The notes beneath the pieces are model-generated. The model ran no database searches and was not told the origin of the DNA. It was given only the letters and a program-made list of their open reading frames with translations. Below, one piece after another: positions 16,448 through 27,750 of a stretch of 64,000 nucleotides of DNA; position 1 is the first letter of the stretch, and the number at the start of each line of letters is the position of its first letter. The stretch spans positions 992,001 through 1,056,000 of the forward strand of contig NZ_CP063533.1 of the NCBI RefSeq assembly GCF_028751035.1, written 5' to 3'. A program made the translations under genes and the position numbers. The stretch is from Helicobacter winghamensis ATCC BAA-430 (lineage in GTDB: Bacteria; Campylobacterota; Campylobacteria; Campylobacterales; Helicobacteraceae).

Positions 16448-18623
16448 AAAACATTTCTTTTGCTTCTTGTAATGGAATCGTAATTTCATCAAGAGCTAGA
16501 TTTTCTCCTCCAAGCCTTGCAATCTTAATTAACTCTAAATTAGAATCCCCTAGCATTGCTTCTAGCTCTCCAATCTTTTTAGATTCCAATGCCACTAAAA
16601 CCTGTGTGGGGGCTTCTCCTAAGAGTGTTTTAAAGCCTAAATTCCCTACTGCTTCACAGCCTATATTTCCACGCACACAAGCCTTAGCAAGTGCCACAGC
16701 AACGCCCCCTTGATACACATCAACAGCTGCATTTAGGATTCCGCGTTCATTTGCTAAATTTAGCACACTCCATAAATACAACTCATCACTTAAAGAAATC
16801 TCTGCAATCTCACTCTTAATGGAGTTTCCAAAGTATTTTGCCACCAAGCTTGCTCCAAAGTTAGGAGCAATGCTTTTAGATTTTAGCAAATACACTTCTA
16901 AGCCTTCTTTATTAAACTCTCCATGCAAAACACTATGGATATTATCCACAACCCCAACTGCGGCAATACTTGGCGTGGGATAAATATCCTTGCCGTTTGT
17001 TTGGTTATACAAACTCACATTTCCACTAACAACAGGAGTATTTAAAGCCTTACACGCCTCTTTTATCCCCTCGCACGCTTCTTTAAACTGCCACATTACT
17101 TCAGGGTTTTCTGGACTTCCAAAGTTTAAACAATCTGTAATCGCTAAAGCCCTACCAGAGCGTAATGCAATATCTCTCCCCACTTTTGCCACCGCTTGCT
17201 TTGCGCCCTCTTTTGGATTTAAATAACAAAGTCTTGGTTGGCACGCCACGCTCATTGCAAGCCCTTTACCATTTTCTTTAACGCGTATCACACTAGCCCC
17301 ACCCGCGCCACTTGGCACAATAGTATTTGTCTGCACGCTACAATCATATTGTGAATACACCCATTCCTTATCGCACACTTCAGGGCTGCTAAAAAGCGTT
17401 TTAAACACTTCATTTTTATTTTTAGATTCTAATTTTTCTACATCTAATATTTCTATAGAATCCAAATAGCTAGGATTCTCACTTACAGGGCGTTTTAAAA
17501 TCGGCGCTTTTTCGCTAAGCGGAGCAATAGGAATCTCTGCGCATTTTTCATTATGCCAAAATAACTCCATTTTGCCACTATTTGTAACTTCCCCAATAAT
17601 CGCGCAATCAAGCTCCCACTTTTTAAAAATCTCCATAATCTGTGCTTCACAACCTTTTTTCGCACAAATTAGCATTCTCTCTTGACTCTCACTCAACATT
17701 AGCTCATAAGGCGTCATTCCACTCTCACGCATTGGCACTTTATCTAAATACATAATCATTCCACTGCCACTTCTGCCTGCCATTTCAAAGCTGGAGCTTG
17801 TAAGCCCTGCTGCTCCCATATCTTGGATTCCAACTATTAAATCTGCTTTAAAAAGCTCCAAACACGCTTCTAGCAAAAGTTTTTCTGTGAAAGGATCACC
17901 CACTTGCACGGTTGGGCGCAAAGCTTTTGAATCCTCACTAAAGGAATCACTACTCATAACAGCCCCCCCTAAACCATCACGCCCTGTTTTTGACCCCACA
18001 TAAATCACCGGATTCCCCACCCCACTTGCCTTTCCATAAAAAATTGCATCATTTTTCACAATCCCTAACGAAAAGGCATTGACTAAAATATTGCCCTCAT
18101 AACTTGGCTCAAAACTCATCTCTCCACCAATTGTCGGCACCCCCATACAATTCCCATAACCGCCAATCCCTGCTACAACACCGCGCAATAAATACCGATG
18201 TTTTGCACCTATGGAATCACGCCTTGTAATATCCCCAAAACGGATAGAATTTAAGCTTGCAACAACTCTAGCTCCCATTGTGAAAATATCACGCATAATT
18301 CCCCCAACTCCCGTTGCAGCCCCAGCATAAGGCTCAATAAAGCTTGGATGATTATGCGATTCCATTTTAAACACTGCACCATATCCGCCCCCAATATCAA
18401 TTACACCTGCATTCTCGCCCGGACCTTGAATTACCCAAGGAGCGCGCGTTGGAAAACCATTTAAATAGATTTTGCTAGATTTATAACTGCAATGCTCACT
18501 CCACATTGCTGAAAAAATTCCAAGCTCTACAAGATTTGGCTCACGCCCTAAAATATCTAAAATCTTTACATAATCCTCTTGTGTTAGCTTGTGCTGCTTT
18601 AAAACTTGCGATAGGTTATCCAT
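16413..18623 (-). CDS. purL: Phosphoribosylformylglycinamidine synthase subunit PurL
   Basis: 736 residues, the usual length of small-type PurL. It catalyses ATP-dependent conversion of FGAR to FGAM in purine synthesis, using ammonia from PurQ with PurS. Visible motifs: [11 protein letters not shown] near residue 43, [21 protein letters not shown] near residue 89, and the second-half [11 protein letters not shown] near 530. A run of seven G in the coding strand (17963-17969) encodes part of GLGGAV; it is short and the gene is intact. Its promoter region is shared with the divergent ppsA. purQ and purS are not in the window. Confidence 0.95.
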   Translation of the reverse strand: MDNLSQVLKQHKLTQEDYVKILDILGREPNLVELGIFSAMWSEHCSYKSSKIYLNGFPTRAPWVIQGPGENAGVIDIGGGYGAVFKMESHNHPSFIEPYAGAATGVGGIMRDIFTMGARVVASLNSIRFGDITRRDSIGAKHRYLLRGVVAGIGGYGNCMGVPTIGGEMSFEPSYEGNILVNAFSLGIVKNDAIFYGKASGVGNPVIYVGSKTGRDGLGGAVMSSDSFSEDSKALRPTVQVGDPFTEKLLLEACLELFKADLIVGIQDMGAAGLTSSSFEMAGRSGSGMIMYLDKVPMRESGMTPYELMLSESQERMLICAKKGCEAQIMEIFKKWELDCAIIGEVTNSGKMELFWHNEKCAEIPIAPLSEKAPILKRPVSENPSYLDSIEILDVEKLESKNKNEVFKTLFSSPEVCDKEWVYSQYDCSVQTNTIVPSGAGGASVIRVKENGKGLAMSVACQPRLCYLNPKEGAKQAVAKVGRDIALRSGRALAITDCLNFGSPENPEVMWQFKEACEGIKEACKALNTPVVSGNVSLYNQTNGKDIYPTPSIAAVGVVDNIHSVLHGEFNKEGLEVYLLKSKSIAPNFGASLVAKYFGNSIKSEIAEISLSDELYLWSVLNLANERGILNAAVDVYQGGVAVALAKACVRGNIGCEAVGNLGFKTLLGEAPTQVLVALESKKIGELEAMLGDSNLELIKIARLGGENLALDEITIPLQEAKEMFYGAFEKIIETL

Positions 18624-18794
18624 TTTTACTTCCTTATTTGTGTGTAAAATTTACAAAATAACTGAAAGTTTAACAAATGGCGTATAAAGTAGAGATAAAC
18701 TAAGAATGCAATAAAGTTAAATTCTGTAAAATATGCGCGTTTTGCTTTATGGCAATTTAGAATTGTTTGGAAAAATTTAAGGAGAAAAGTAACA

Positions 18795-21218
18795 ATGAAA
18801 TACATCAAGTTTTTCAAAGAGTTAAACAATAGAGATGTTCCCATAGTTGGGGGAAAAAATGCAAGTATTGGCGAAATGTTTCAAGAGCTTGTGCCTATGG
18901 GAATCAAAGTTCCAAATGGATTTGCAATCACAAGTGAAGCCTATTGGTATTTGCTAGATAGTGCTGGGATTAGAGAAAAAATTAGAGAATTGCTTGATGG
19001 GATTGATGTAACAGAAATTGATGTATTAAATGTTCGCTCCAAAAAAATCCGCGATATGATTTTTGGAACACCACTGCCTGAAGATTTACGCAAGGAAATC
19101 TTAGAAGCATATAGAATCTTAAGCGAAGAATATAAAATGGAAGAGGCTGATGTTGCTGTTAGAAGCTCTGCTACCGCTGAAGATTTGCCTGATGCGTCTT
19201 TTGCGGGACAGCAAGATACTTATTTAAGCGTTCAAGGGCAAACAGAGCTTATCCATTATGTGAAATCTTGCTTTGCTTCACTCTTTACAGATAGAGCGGT
19301 AAGCTACCGTGCATCAAGAGGATTTGATCATTTTAAAGTTGCGCTTTCTGTTGGCGTGCAAAAAATGGTGCGTTCTGATAAAGGAAGCTCCGGGGTTATG
19401 TTTAGTATTGATACAGAAACAGGCTTTAAAGACGCTGTATTTATCACTTCAAGCTGGGGGCTTGGAGAAAATGTTGTGGGCGGAACGGTAAATCCTGATG
19501 AATTTTATGTCTTTAAACCGGCTTTAGAATTAGGAAAACGCCCGATTTTAAAGCGACAACTAGGTCATAAAAATATTAAAATGGTTTATGCAGCACCCGG
19601 AGCATCACACCCCACAAAAAACATTGAAACCACAGAAGAAGAGCTTAAAAGTTTTTCATTAAATGATGATGAAGTTTTAACACTAGCACGCTATGCAATT
19701 TTAATTGAAAAGCACTACTCTAAAGAGGCTGGAGAGTATCGCCCAATGGATATGGAATGGGCAAAAGATGGCAATAGTGGCGAACTTTTCATTGTGCAAG
19801 CACGCCCAGAAACCGTGCAAAGTCAAAAAATGAAAAAACAAAGCAATATGCTTGAAAAATACTTCTTTAAAGAAAAAGAGAAAAAAGAAATTATCCTTAC
19901 TGGAAAAGCAGTAGGCGGTAAAATTGGCACAGGCAAAATCCGTGTGATTGATAATATCGCAAATATGGGAGAACTAAAGCAAGGCGAAATTCTTGTTACA
20001 GATAATACAGATCCAGATTGGGAGCCTGCAATGAAAAAGGCTTCCGCTGTTATTACAAATCGCGGAGGAAGAACTTGCCACGCAGCAATTGTTGCGCGCG
20101 AAATCGGTGTTCCAGCAATTGTAGGCGCAGTGGGTGCAACAGAAAAGCTAGAAACCGGAATGGAAGTTACTGTTTCTTGCGCAGAAGGTGAAGATGGCTT
20201 TGTGTATGCTGGAATCCATCCTTTTGAAATTGAAAAGATTGATTTAGCAAGCTTAGAGCAACCTAAAACAAAGATTTATATGAATATTGGAAACCCTGAA
20301 AAAGCCTTTGCTTTCTCAATGATTCCTAATAATGGCGTAGGGCTTGCTAGAATGGAGTTTATTATTAATAACTACATTAAAGCTCACCCTTTAGCACTCA
20401 TTGATTTACACAATGGAAACAAAGAGTTTGACGGCGTTGAAGGCGTTAGAGAGATTATGTCTGGTTATGCTAATCCTAAAGACTTTTTTATTAAAAAAAT
20501 CGCTGAAGGTGTAGGAATGATTGCTTCAGCTTTCTATCCAAAGCCTGTGATTGTCCGCACAAGTGATTTTAAATCTAACGAATATTGCAGAATGGTAGGC
20601 GGAAAAGATTATGAACCCCACGAAGAAAATCCAATGATTGGCTATCGCGGTGCGTGTCGCTATTATTCTGAACAATACCGCCAAGCTTTTGAATGGGAGT
20701 GTCAAGCCCTAGCAATGGCTAGAAATGAAATGGGCTTTACAAATATGAAAATTATGGTGCCATTCCTTAGAACACCAGAAGAAGGACGCAGAGTTTTAGA
20801 GATTATGCGCAAAAATGGTCTTGTTCAAGGTGAAAATGGTTTAGAAATCTATGTAATGTGCGAATTGCCTGTAAATGTGATTTTAGCTGATGAATTCTTA
20901 CAACTTTTTGATGGCTTCTCTATTGGTTCAAATGACTTAACACAACTCACCTTAGGCGTAGATAGAGATGGAGAGCTTGTAAGCCATGTCTTTGATGAGA
21001 GAAATCCGGCATTGCTTAAAATGTTTAAAATGGCAATTGAAGCGTGTAAAAAGCACGAAAAGTATTGCGGAATCTGTGGGCAAGCACCAAGCGACTACCC
21101 AGAAATCGCGGAGTTTTTAGTAGAAAATGGTATCACTTCTATCTCATTAAATCCCGATTCCATTATTGAAACTTGGGATAGAATTGTAAAATTAGAGAAA
21201 AAACTAGGAATCTCTTAA
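18795..21218 (+). CDS. ppsA: Phosphoenolpyruvate synthase
   Basis: 807 residues. The order is N-terminal ATP-binding domain ([34 protein letters not shown]), a central phosphohistidine domain with [13 protein letters not shown] (His about residue 429), and a C-terminal PEP-binding barrel ending near [14 protein letters not shown]. It converts pyruvate, ATP and water to PEP, the gluconeogenic entry in this group. AAGGAG stands upstream of the ATG. A TGTAAAATA -10-like element lies about 65 bases before the start. A hairpin follows the stop. Confidence 0.96.
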   Translation: MKYIKFFKELNNRDVPIVGGKNASIGEMFQELVPMGIKVPNGFAITSEAYWYLLDSAGIREKIRELLDGIDVTEIDVLNVRSKKIRDMIFGTPLPEDLRKEILEAYRILSEEYKMEEADVAVRSSATAEDLPDASFAGQQDTYLSVQGQTELIHYVKSCFASLFTDRAVSYRASRGFDHFKVALSVGVQKMVRSDKGSSGVMFSIDTETGFKDAVFITSSWGLGENVVGGTVNPDEFYVFKPALELGKRPILKRQLGHKNIKMVYAAPGASHPTKNIETTEEELKSFSLNDDEVLTLARYAILIEKHYSKEAGEYRPMDMEWAKDGNSGELFIVQARPETVQSQKMKKQSNMLEKYFFKEKEKKEIILTGKAVGGKIGTGKIRVIDNIANMGELKQGEILVTDNTDPDWEPAMKKASAVITNRGGRTCHAAIVAREIGVPAIVGAVGATEKLETGMEVTVSCAEGEDGFVYAGIHPFEIEKIDLASLEQPKTKIYMNIGNPEKAFAFSMIPNNGVGLARMEFIINNYIKAHPLALIDLHNGNKEFDGVEGVREIMSGYANPKDFFIKKIAEGVGMIASAFYPKPVIVRTSDFKSNEYCRMVGGKDYEPHEENPMIGYRGACRYYSEQYRQAFEWECQALAMARNEMGFTNMKIMVPFLRTPEEGRRVLEIMRKNGLVQGENGLEIYVMCELPVNVILADEFLQLFDGFSIGSNDLTQLTLGVDRDGELVSHVFDERNPALLKMFKMAIEACKKHEKYCGICGQAPSDYPEIAEFLVENGITSISLNPDSIIETWDRIVKLEKKLGIS

Positions 21219-21222
21219 TTGA

Positions 21223-21253
21223 TTGCATAATGCACATTTTGTGCGTTATGCAA
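21223..21253. terminator. Hairpin after ppsA
   Basis: A 14-base arm starting TTGCATAA pairs with TGTGCGTTATGCAA with one mismatch, around a short T loop. It lies 5 bases after the ppsA stop. No clear T tract follows, so termination strength is uncertain. Confidence 0.55.
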
Positions 21254-21371
21254 CTCTTCTCCGCATTTTATTCTTCATTATTTCACTTCCCTAAAAGCAC
21301 AAAAGTCAATTTTAAAATCCATACAAAAATTTTATAAGCTAAAAAGATTTCAATTTTTTTTCATTTTGCCC

Positions 21372-21398
21372 TTGACTTTTCAGGGGGGGAGATAAAAT
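21372..21398 (+). promoter_or_regulatory. Promoter of the decayed autotransporter with a G7 tract in the spacer
   Basis: TTGACT (21372-21377) and TAAAAT (21393-21398) are separated by 15 bases that include seven G (21383-21389). The optimum spacing is about 17, so the tract length would set promoter strength, as in known phase-variable promoters. A ribosome site AAGGAG lies shortly before the ATG at 21431. Function is inferred from arrangement. Confidence 0.55.
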
Positions 21399-21430
21399 TT
21401 CGTTTTCATTTTATTTAATAAGGAGAAAAA

Positions 21431-23618
21431 ATGTCAAAAATTTCAATCAGTGTAAGTTGAGCTTTATTGGGCTTAGGGATTTTAGCAAGCCTAGGAAATG
21501 TAGCAAATGCAAGCACAACTTTAAACGAAAATATCACAATCAACTACGATTCTGATATTCATCAATACTTTAACCCAATGGATGATCAAAATATCATCAA
21601 CTATAAAAACAACTGCACTACCAATTGTGAAGGAAGTGTAAATATAACCTTTGGAAACCGAAGTCCTTTTTGGGAACTTTCTGGAAAAGATGAAGGAAAT
21701 GATAAAGAGCGCGTGCATATCAATATTGACAATGCTGATTTAACATTAATAGACGATGGAAGCTTTATTACAAATTTCAATTTTAACGCAAAAGATATTA
21801 CAGCAACAGATATTAGATTACAATCCATATATGGGCAATCCTATACAGATGCTCGCAATTTTACTCTAACAGGAACTCAAAAACCAACAGGATCTGTTTA
21901 TAGCGATGATGACAAAGCCAAAATTGCTTCCATTCTTTTAGTTAATGGCTATGACAATTTTAATGGTGGCTTAAATATAGATGATAGCGACAAGGGCGGT
22001 AAAGGTGAAGGTGGAAATTTTAGAGTATATGAAAAAGCAGATATTAAAAATTCTTTATTTGTAATTGAGTGCAATGATGTCTCTAAACTTGATCTAGGAA
22101 GCGAATTTACTTATATTAATGCTGGCAGTTTTAATACAGATATTACAACTTCTAATGAAGCAAAGCCATTTGTAAGAAAAACTTTATCTGAACTTCCACC
22201 AAACACAGATTTAAGTGGTGCAATGTATTTTCAACAAGGTGCATTTAACGCAACTGATACAAGTGTATTTGCAGAATATACACTCTCTGTTAAAAAAGGA
22301 GATAGAGAACTTTTAATTGCAACAAGCAAATTAACAGACAAAGTAACAGATTTAAAAGCAATTTTAGAGCTAGACAAAGCAATCCTTAACAGCAAACCGG
22401 ATGAAAACTTGAACGCTTTTAAAGATGAAATTAACAAAAGAAAACAAGAAATTGATAAAAAAATTGCAGCATTAGGGACTTCTACTGGAAGTGGAAAAGA
22501 CTTTATTGAAATTTTAGACCAGGGTTAAAAGATGATAAGCTTGCTGAAGGAATCCTAGGAAGCCTACTTAGCTCTGCTTTTGGCAATGCTGAAAAATCTA
22601 GCATTACACTCAATTTAGGAAAGCAATTAAAGCCACTTGTAGATTCCATCGAATCCTCTGCAAAATCTCAAACAGACTCTATGGGTGCAAATTCTAGTGC
22701 TAATACAGCTATGAATATCTCCAATGAAACTTCTATTACTGCAAGAAATGTGCAATATTCTAATCCTTATGCGCTTGCAAAACTCCTAAGAGACTCTAAA
22801 CTTGCTGCCTTAGATTCTGATACAAAATTTGATTATTACGGAATCAATAATTCCGTAAATAGTGTTTGGGCTAATGCTTTTGGAGGAGCTAATATTATTG
22901 ATGGAGATAATGGTTCTTTATATGGAGTTAGCATTGGTTATGATAGACAAATTACAGATGCTGTATTATTGGGAGTTTATGGAACTTATTCTAATTCTGA
23001 AATTAAAGATAGTGGCTCTACAAGCGAATCTGATAACTTCCAATTAGGATTTTATGCAAATTATAAATTTGCTCCAACTTGGGAATTAAATGCCAAAGCG
23101 TATGGACAACTCTCTAAAACAGATTTAGAAAATACATTGACAACAGGAATTGTTAATGCAGACTATACACAAAGATTTTTTGACTTAAGTGCAAATGAGC
23201 CTTTTGCGGGTGTTAATTATTATTATGGATATACTCCAGATTATACAGAAACAGGTGTATTAGCAAAACATATTCGCAGTATGTCTAGTAATTCCGTCTC
23301 TTTAGAAGCAGGAGCTGAGTTTAGAAAATATGTTAATGAAAATTCTTATCTTTTCATTACTCCAAAAATAGAGCAATATGTTATTAATAATGGTGATGAT
23401 TATGTTGCGAAGTTTATAGGTTCAACTTCTAATTTTAGCATTGAAGGTTCTGATAAAAAGAAAACTTATGGGCAAATTATTATTGGTGGCAGTATGAATA
23501 TCAATGATTCTTTAAGTCTTAATGCAGGAATTGGTGCTAAACACCTTTAGGTGGAAAAGTAGATTCCAAAGATGAAACTTATCTTAGTGGTAATGTGGGA
23601 ATTAAATATAAATTCTAA
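21431..23618 (+). pseudogene. Autotransporter (outer-membrane beta-barrel protein), inactivated by a stop codon and two frameshifts
   Basis: The start MSKISISVS is followed in frame by TGA (21458-21460), inside the signal peptide; beyond it the frame continues ALLGLGILASLGNVANA and a passenger. Around 22519-22526 the frame shifts by one: adding one C gives ILDPGLKDDKLAEG and the reading continues into an autotransporter barrel (VNSVWANAFGG near 22860, SIGYDRQITDAVLLGVYG). Near 23545 a second one-base loss, again in a CC run, breaks AKHPLGGKVDSK; restoring it leads to the typical final aromatic residue (VGIKYKF). The protein would have been about 730 residues. It is dead as it stands, unless the differences are sequencing errors. 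Confidence 0.88.
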
Positions 23619-23677
23619 AATTCTAATTTCTGCAAAGACTTAGCTATTTAATCTTAGAGCTTCGTTGTCTTCATTCT

Positions 23678-23698
23678 CCCTGCCTTTCTTTGGCAGGG
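23678..23698. terminator. Hairpin after the autotransporter pseudogene
   Basis: CCCTGCC (23678-23684) and GGCAGGG (23692-23698) pair perfectly around TTTCTTT. It lies 60 bases after the pseudogene end. No long T run follows directly. Confidence 0.6.
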
Positions 23699-23805
23699 GA
23701 ACCTTTCAATCTTAAAAAAATATTTCAGAAATAATTTACTTTTTTATATTAGATTGCTTTTACAATAAAAATGTATAATGCTTGTTTTTTGAACAAAGGA
23801 TTTTT

Positions 23806-24429
23806 GTGAAACTAGCTGTTTTTGATTTTGATTCCACTTTAATGGATGGAGAAACCATTGATTTATTAGCAAAAGCGCACGGAAGCGCAGATGCTGTGAG
23901 TGCTATCACAAAAGAAGCAATGGGTGGCAAAATGGATTTTCACCAAAGTTTAAAGCTCCGCGTTGCCACACTTAAAGGAATGCCACTCGCCAAAGTCCAA
24001 GAGATTTGTAACAACCTAACATATAATAATGGAGCAAAAGAGCTAATTAGTGAGCTAAAAGCCAGAAATTACAGAGTTGTTGTTTTTAGTGGAGGATTTG
24101 ATGAGGGCGTGAGTGCTGGGCAAAAGGTACTAGGCTACCATATTCATTTTAGCAATAAACTTCACCATAAAGATGGAATCCTAACTGGCGAAGTAGGTGG
24201 CGAAATGATGTTTGGTTATTCCAAAGGGAGAATGATGGAAAAAATCCAAACACTTCTTAATGCAAGCTATGAAAACACCATTGCCATAGGAGATGGAGCA
24301 AATGATATTTCAATGTTTAAATGCGCCAAAAAAAAGGTTGCATTTTGCGCTAAGCCTATCCTTAAAGAAGCGGCAAATATCATTGTAGATGAAAAAGATT
24401 TAATGCAAATTGTGCAACATTTAGACTAA
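23806..24429 (+). CDS. serB: Phosphoserine phosphatase SerB
   Basis: 207 residues from a GTG at 23806 with AAGGA five bases upstream; a TTG 24 bases earlier lacks a comparable site. HAD-family motifs: DFDSTLMDGE at residues 6-15 (nucleophile Asp6, acid Asp8), VVFSGGFDEG near 92, and GDGANDISM near 170. It removes phosphate from phosphoserine in the last step of serine synthesis. TATAAT at 23774-23779 is a likely -10 element. The tal gene follows by 9 bases. Confidence 0.93.
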   Translation: MKLAVFDFDSTLMDGETIDLLAKAHGSADAVSAITKEAMGGKMDFHQSLKLRVATLKGMPLAKVQEICNNLTYNNGAKELISELKARNYRVVVFSGGFDEGVSAGQKVLGYHIHFSNKLHHKDGILTGEVGGEMMFGYSKGRMMEKIQTLLNASYENTIAIGDGANDISMFKCAKKKVAFCAKPILKEAANIIVDEKDLMQIVQHLD

Positions 24430-24438
24430 GGAGACTTT

Positions 24439-25437
24439 ATGCAAGAAAATATTTCATTCTCGCTTTGGTGCGATTTTATTGAACGCAACTTTTTAGAAAA
24501 TGACTTTATAAAAATGGTTCAAGATGGAATCATAAATGGTGCTACAAGCAATCCGACAATCTTTCAACAGGCTTTATTAAATGAAAGCTACCAAGCACAA
24601 AAAGATTCCTTAAAAGATTTAGATAAAAAAAGCATTTATGAAGCCTTAGCCAAAGCTGATATTCAAAGGGCAGCAGAGATTTTAAAGCCTCTTTATGATA
24701 ACAATCCAAATGATGGTTATATTAGCATTGAAGTTGATCCTAATTTATGCGATAACGCCAAGGCAACCACTGAAGAAGGAATCCGTCTATTTAATGCTAT
24801 TAATTATCCTAATGTAATGATTAAAATCCCTGCTACAAAAGCTGGATTTAGCGCAATGGAAGAGCTAATCACGCAAGGAATATCTGTAAATGCCACTCTT
24901 GTTTTTAACAAAACCCAAGTTATCGGCTGTATGGAAGCCTTTAAAAAAGGTTATGAAAAACTTAAGCAAATAAGCAAAAAAGAGTTAAAAGACTTGCCGC
25001 GCGCAGTGGTTAGTATCTTTGTATCACGCTTTGATCGCAAATGCGATTCCATCTTAAAAGAACACGGAATCCCAAGTGCCACACTAGGCATTAAAAACGC
25101 GCAATATCTCTACCATATTCTAAATAGCTACGCACTTCCGGGCGTGCGTGCGTTATTTGCTAGCACAGGAGTTAAAGGTGATGATTTAGAACCAGCATAT
25201 TATATTAAGGAACTCTACCACCCCTATGCGATTAACACTGCTCCACTCTCGGCAATCTCGGCATTTAACTACAATGAAGCTAGTGAAGCGTATCTACCAA
25301 GCATAGAAGAGCTTGAAGAGTTTTTAAAAAGCGTCAAAGATGCAGGAGTGAATTTGGATTCCATCTCCCAAGAGTTGCTAGAACAAGGGTTGAATGACTT
25401 TAAGATAGCATTTTCTAAAATTTTAGAGAGTTTATAA
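24439..25437 (+). CDS. tal: Transaldolase
   Basis: 332 residues. It transfers a dihydroxyacetone unit between sugar phosphates in the non-oxidative pentose phosphate pathway. The opening SLWCDFIERNFL and GATSNPTIFQQALL (about residue 35) are typical of the TAL group of the phylum, and the Schiff-base Lys lies in NVMIKIPATKAG near residue 130. AAGGAG precedes the start. The order tal-rplY-pth-permease matches H. pylori. Confidence 0.95.
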   Translation: MQENISFSLWCDFIERNFLENDFIKMVQDGIINGATSNPTIFQQALLNESYQAQKDSLKDLDKKSIYEALAKADIQRAAEILKPLYDNNPNDGYISIEVDPNLCDNAKATTEEGIRLFNAINYPNVMIKIPATKAGFSAMEELITQGISVNATLVFNKTQVIGCMEAFKKGYEKLKQISKKELKDLPRAVVSIFVSRFDRKCDSILKEHGIPSATLGIKNAQYLYHILNSYALPGVRALFASTGVKGDDLEPAYYIKELYHPYAINTAPLSAISAFNYNEASEAYLPSIEELEEFLKSVKDAGVNLDSISQELLEQGLNDFKIAFSKILESL

Positions 25438-25465
25438 AAATTTTAAACATAGTTTTTGCAAAAAG

Positions 25466-25474
25466 TGCTATAAT
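25466..25474 (+). promoter_or_regulatory. Extended -10 promoter of rplY
   Basis: TGCTATAAT is a perfect extended -10 element, 32 bases before the rplY ATG. No good -35 box is needed in this pattern. Confidence 0.65.
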
Positions 25475-25506
25475 AGCAATTTTTATTTTAATTTTAAGGA
25501 CAACAA

Positions 25507-26043
25507 ATGTTAAGTGGAATAATTAGAGAGAGTATTTCAAAGGCAGATACAAAAGCCCTAAGAAAAAATGGTTATCTAATTGCTAATATCTATGGAAAAG
25601 GCAAGGAAAATCTCCATTGCGCGTTTAAACGCAATGACTTTATTAGGGAAGTTAAGAAAAAAACAGATTTAATCTTTGAAGTAGAAGTTGGCTCACAAAA
25701 ATATCCTGTTGTAATCCAAGAATACCAAAAAGATCCAATTACTAGCGAGATTATCCATGTGGATTTAATGCTAGCGCAAAAAGGGATTGAAGCAAAATAT
25801 TCTGTGAAGGTTCGCACAATTGGCACTCCAAAAGGACTTAAAAATAAGGGTGTTTTAATGATGTCTAAAAAGCGCATTAAAGTTAAAGCAGCACCTGAAA
25901 ATCTCCCTAAAGATTATGAAATTAATGTGAGTGACTTAGATGTCGGTGATGTTGTGCTTGTGCGTGATTTACCGGCATTTAATGGTGTAAAAATCGTTGA
26001 ACGCGATGATGTTGCCATTGTTGGTGTAATTAAATCTCGCTAA
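25507..26043 (+). CDS. rplY: Ribosomal protein L25 (CTC form)
   Basis: 178 residues. The N-terminal L25 domain (about 1-90, with [21 protein letters not shown]) binds 5S rRNA, and the C-terminal TL5/CTC domain (about 95-178, [17 protein letters not shown]) gives the longer type. AAGGA precedes the start. It leads the transcription unit with pth and the permease gene. Confidence 0.94.
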   Translation: MLSGIIRESISKADTKALRKNGYLIANIYGKGKENLHCAFKRNDFIREVKKKTDLIFEVEVGSQKYPVVIQEYQKDPITSEIIHVDLMLAQKGIEAKYSVKVRTIGTPKGLKNKGVLMMSKKRIKVKAAPENLPKDYEINVSDLDVGDVVLVRDLPAFNGVKIVERDDVAIVGVIKSR

Positions 26044-26056
26044 TGCTTAATGTTTA

Positions 26057-26671
26057 ATGTTTCTAATAGTGGGTTTAGGAAATCCCGGGCAAAAATACCA
26101 AAATAATCGCCACAATATTGGCTTTAGGGTTATTGACTCCCTAGTCCAAAGCCTAAATGCAGTAAAACAAAGCGCAAAAGACTTCCAAGGAGAGCTTTAT
26201 AAAAGCTCTCAAATGCTACTTTTAAAGCCCCAAACTTTTATGAATCTTTCTGGAAAATCTGTTCAAAGCGTGTTAAACTTCTATAAAATCACAGATTTTT
26301 TAATTATACACGATGATTTAGATTTGCCTTTTGGAGCAATAAAGTTTAAATTTGGCGGAAGCAGTGGCGGACACAATGGCTTAAAGTCTATTGACACACT
26401 TTGTGGAAATGCGTATTATAGAATCCGATATGGAATTGGAAAACCTACCATAAAATCACAGGTGATAGACTGGGTTTTACAGGATTTTAATACCACAGAA
26501 GAAGCACATAATCAAAACTTAATCACACACTCAGCAAACGCCGCTTTAGAGATTGCTAAACTCGAATCAAGCGATAATCTTTCTAGTCAAATTTCTAGCA
26601 AATGGACACTCACACCAAAAATGGATTCCAACTTTTTACCTTTTAAAAACCCTTCTAAAGAGGCACAATGA
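26057..26671 (+). CDS. pth: Peptidyl-tRNA hydrolase
   Basis: 204 residues, slightly longer than the usual ~190. It frees tRNA from prematurely released peptidyl-tRNA. Motifs: VGLGNPGQKYQNNRHNIGF at residues 5-23 with the catalytic His20, the LLKPQTFMNLSGKSV segment, HDDLDLPFG near 91 and GGHNGLKSI. The ATG is 13 bases after rplY and the stop overlaps the next gene's start (ATGA). The last 30 residues are a variable tail. Confidence 0.95.
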   Translation: MFLIVGLGNPGQKYQNNRHNIGFRVIDSLVQSLNAVKQSAKDFQGELYKSSQMLLLKPQTFMNLSGKSVQSVLNFYKITDFLIIHDDLDLPFGAIKFKFGGSSGGHNGLKSIDTLCGNAYYRIRYGIGKPTIKSQVIDWVLQDFNTTEEAHNQNLITHSANAALEIAKLESSDNLSSQISSKWTLTPKMDSNFLPFKNPSKEAQ

Positions 26672-27741
26672 AACTCTTTTTTCGCTATGTTAGCTTTTTG
26701 TATTTAAAATATTTTTTCTATCTTTTTGTTTCTTTGGAATGTTTTTTTGTTGCTATTGATTTAGTTAAATTTCTTGATGATCTACCAAGCTCTGCAAATC
26801 TTTTTATTCTTCTGCTAGCCTATGATTTTATGTATGCTTCACAATTCATTTTGCCTTTATCTTTAATTCTTGCGCAAATTGTGCTTTTAATAAACTTATT
26901 AAAAAGCTCGCAATTTACAGCATTTTTAGCACTCGGATTTGCAAAAATCAAGATTTTTTATCCTATATTTTTACTAAGTTTTTGTATCACTCTTTTATTT
27001 ATCGCTTTAAATGCCACCCCTTTTGCCTATGCAAAAGAACGCGTGGATTTAATCATTGATCAAGGTTTTGTAGGCAATTACAAAAGCGATTTATTTGTAA
27101 AATACAATCAAAATTATATTTATTTTAAAAAAATCTACCCCCTGCTTCAAAGAGCTGAAGGCGTAATTGTTTATGAGATTAATCCAACCCAAAACAGCCT
27201 GACACGCATTGTAGAATCCAAGATGGCACAATTTAATGGGCAAGACTGGATTTTAGAAAATGTAACTATCACTACACTTGATGATAACCTAGAGCTTGGC
27301 AAAAATCCACTAAAAATACAAAAAGAAACCACCTATAAAACCTTGCACGACTTTAAGCCAAAGATTCTAGATAATATTTATGAAAAGCAAGGAAGCATTT
27401 CAATACTTGATGCCTTTGAAGCTTTTATGCTTTTAAAAGAACAAAATGCAAACACACAAAAAGTGCGTGGTGCGCTTTACAATCTACTCTTTTTCCCTCT
27501 ATTTGCACCTTTGATTATGATTTGCCTTGCTGTTTTTATCCCAAATTCCAATCGTTACGCAAACTTTAGCTTAATGACTTTAGCGATGATTTTAGGCGTT
27601 CTGATAACTTGGGGGATCTTTTTTAGTTTCTCAAAACTATCAATTAGTGGCTTTTTGCAGCCAGAATTTAGCGTGATAATGCCAATATTTACATTATTTT
27701 TAGCTAGCAGTTTTTGCTTTTATAAAATCTTAAAAACATAA
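26668..27741 (+). CDS. LptF/LptG-family permease (lipopolysaccharide export)
   Basis: 357 residues of the YjgP/YjgQ family: membrane helices at about 8-30, 50-75, 93-118 and a C-terminal group after residue 265, with a periplasmic beta domain between. LptF/G with LptB drive lipopolysaccharide from the inner membrane to LptC/A. Its start overlaps the pth stop. I cannot tell LptF from LptG by reading alone; the H. pylori neighbour of pth has the same position. Confidence 0.82.
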   Translation: MKLFFRYVSFLYLKYFFYLFVSLECFFVAIDLVKFLDDLPSSANLFILLLAYDFMYASQFILPLSLILAQIVLLINLLKSSQFTAFLALGFAKIKIFYPIFLLSFCITLLFIALNATPFAYAKERVDLIIDQGFVGNYKSDLFVKYNQNYIYFKKIYPLLQRAEGVIVYEINPTQNSLTRIVESKMAQFNGQDWILENVTITTLDDNLELGKNPLKIQKETTYKTLHDFKPKILDNIYEKQGSISILDAFEAFMLLKEQNANTQKVRGALYNLLFFPLFAPLIMICLAVFIPNSNRYANFSLMTLAMILGVLITWGIFFSFSKLSISGFLQPEFSVIMPIFTLFLASSFCFYKILKT

Positions 27742-27750
27742 GGAGTTACA

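Noticed and set aside
17963-17969. G7 tract in purL as a phase-variation site
   Set aside because: Short, inside an intact metabolic gene, and it encodes the conserved Gly-Gly; nothing suggests switching.
18626-18844. 72-codon frame on the minus strand upstream of purL
   Set aside because: It runs across the purL/ppsA promoter region into ppsA, lacks a ribosome site and has AT-rich composition without family features.
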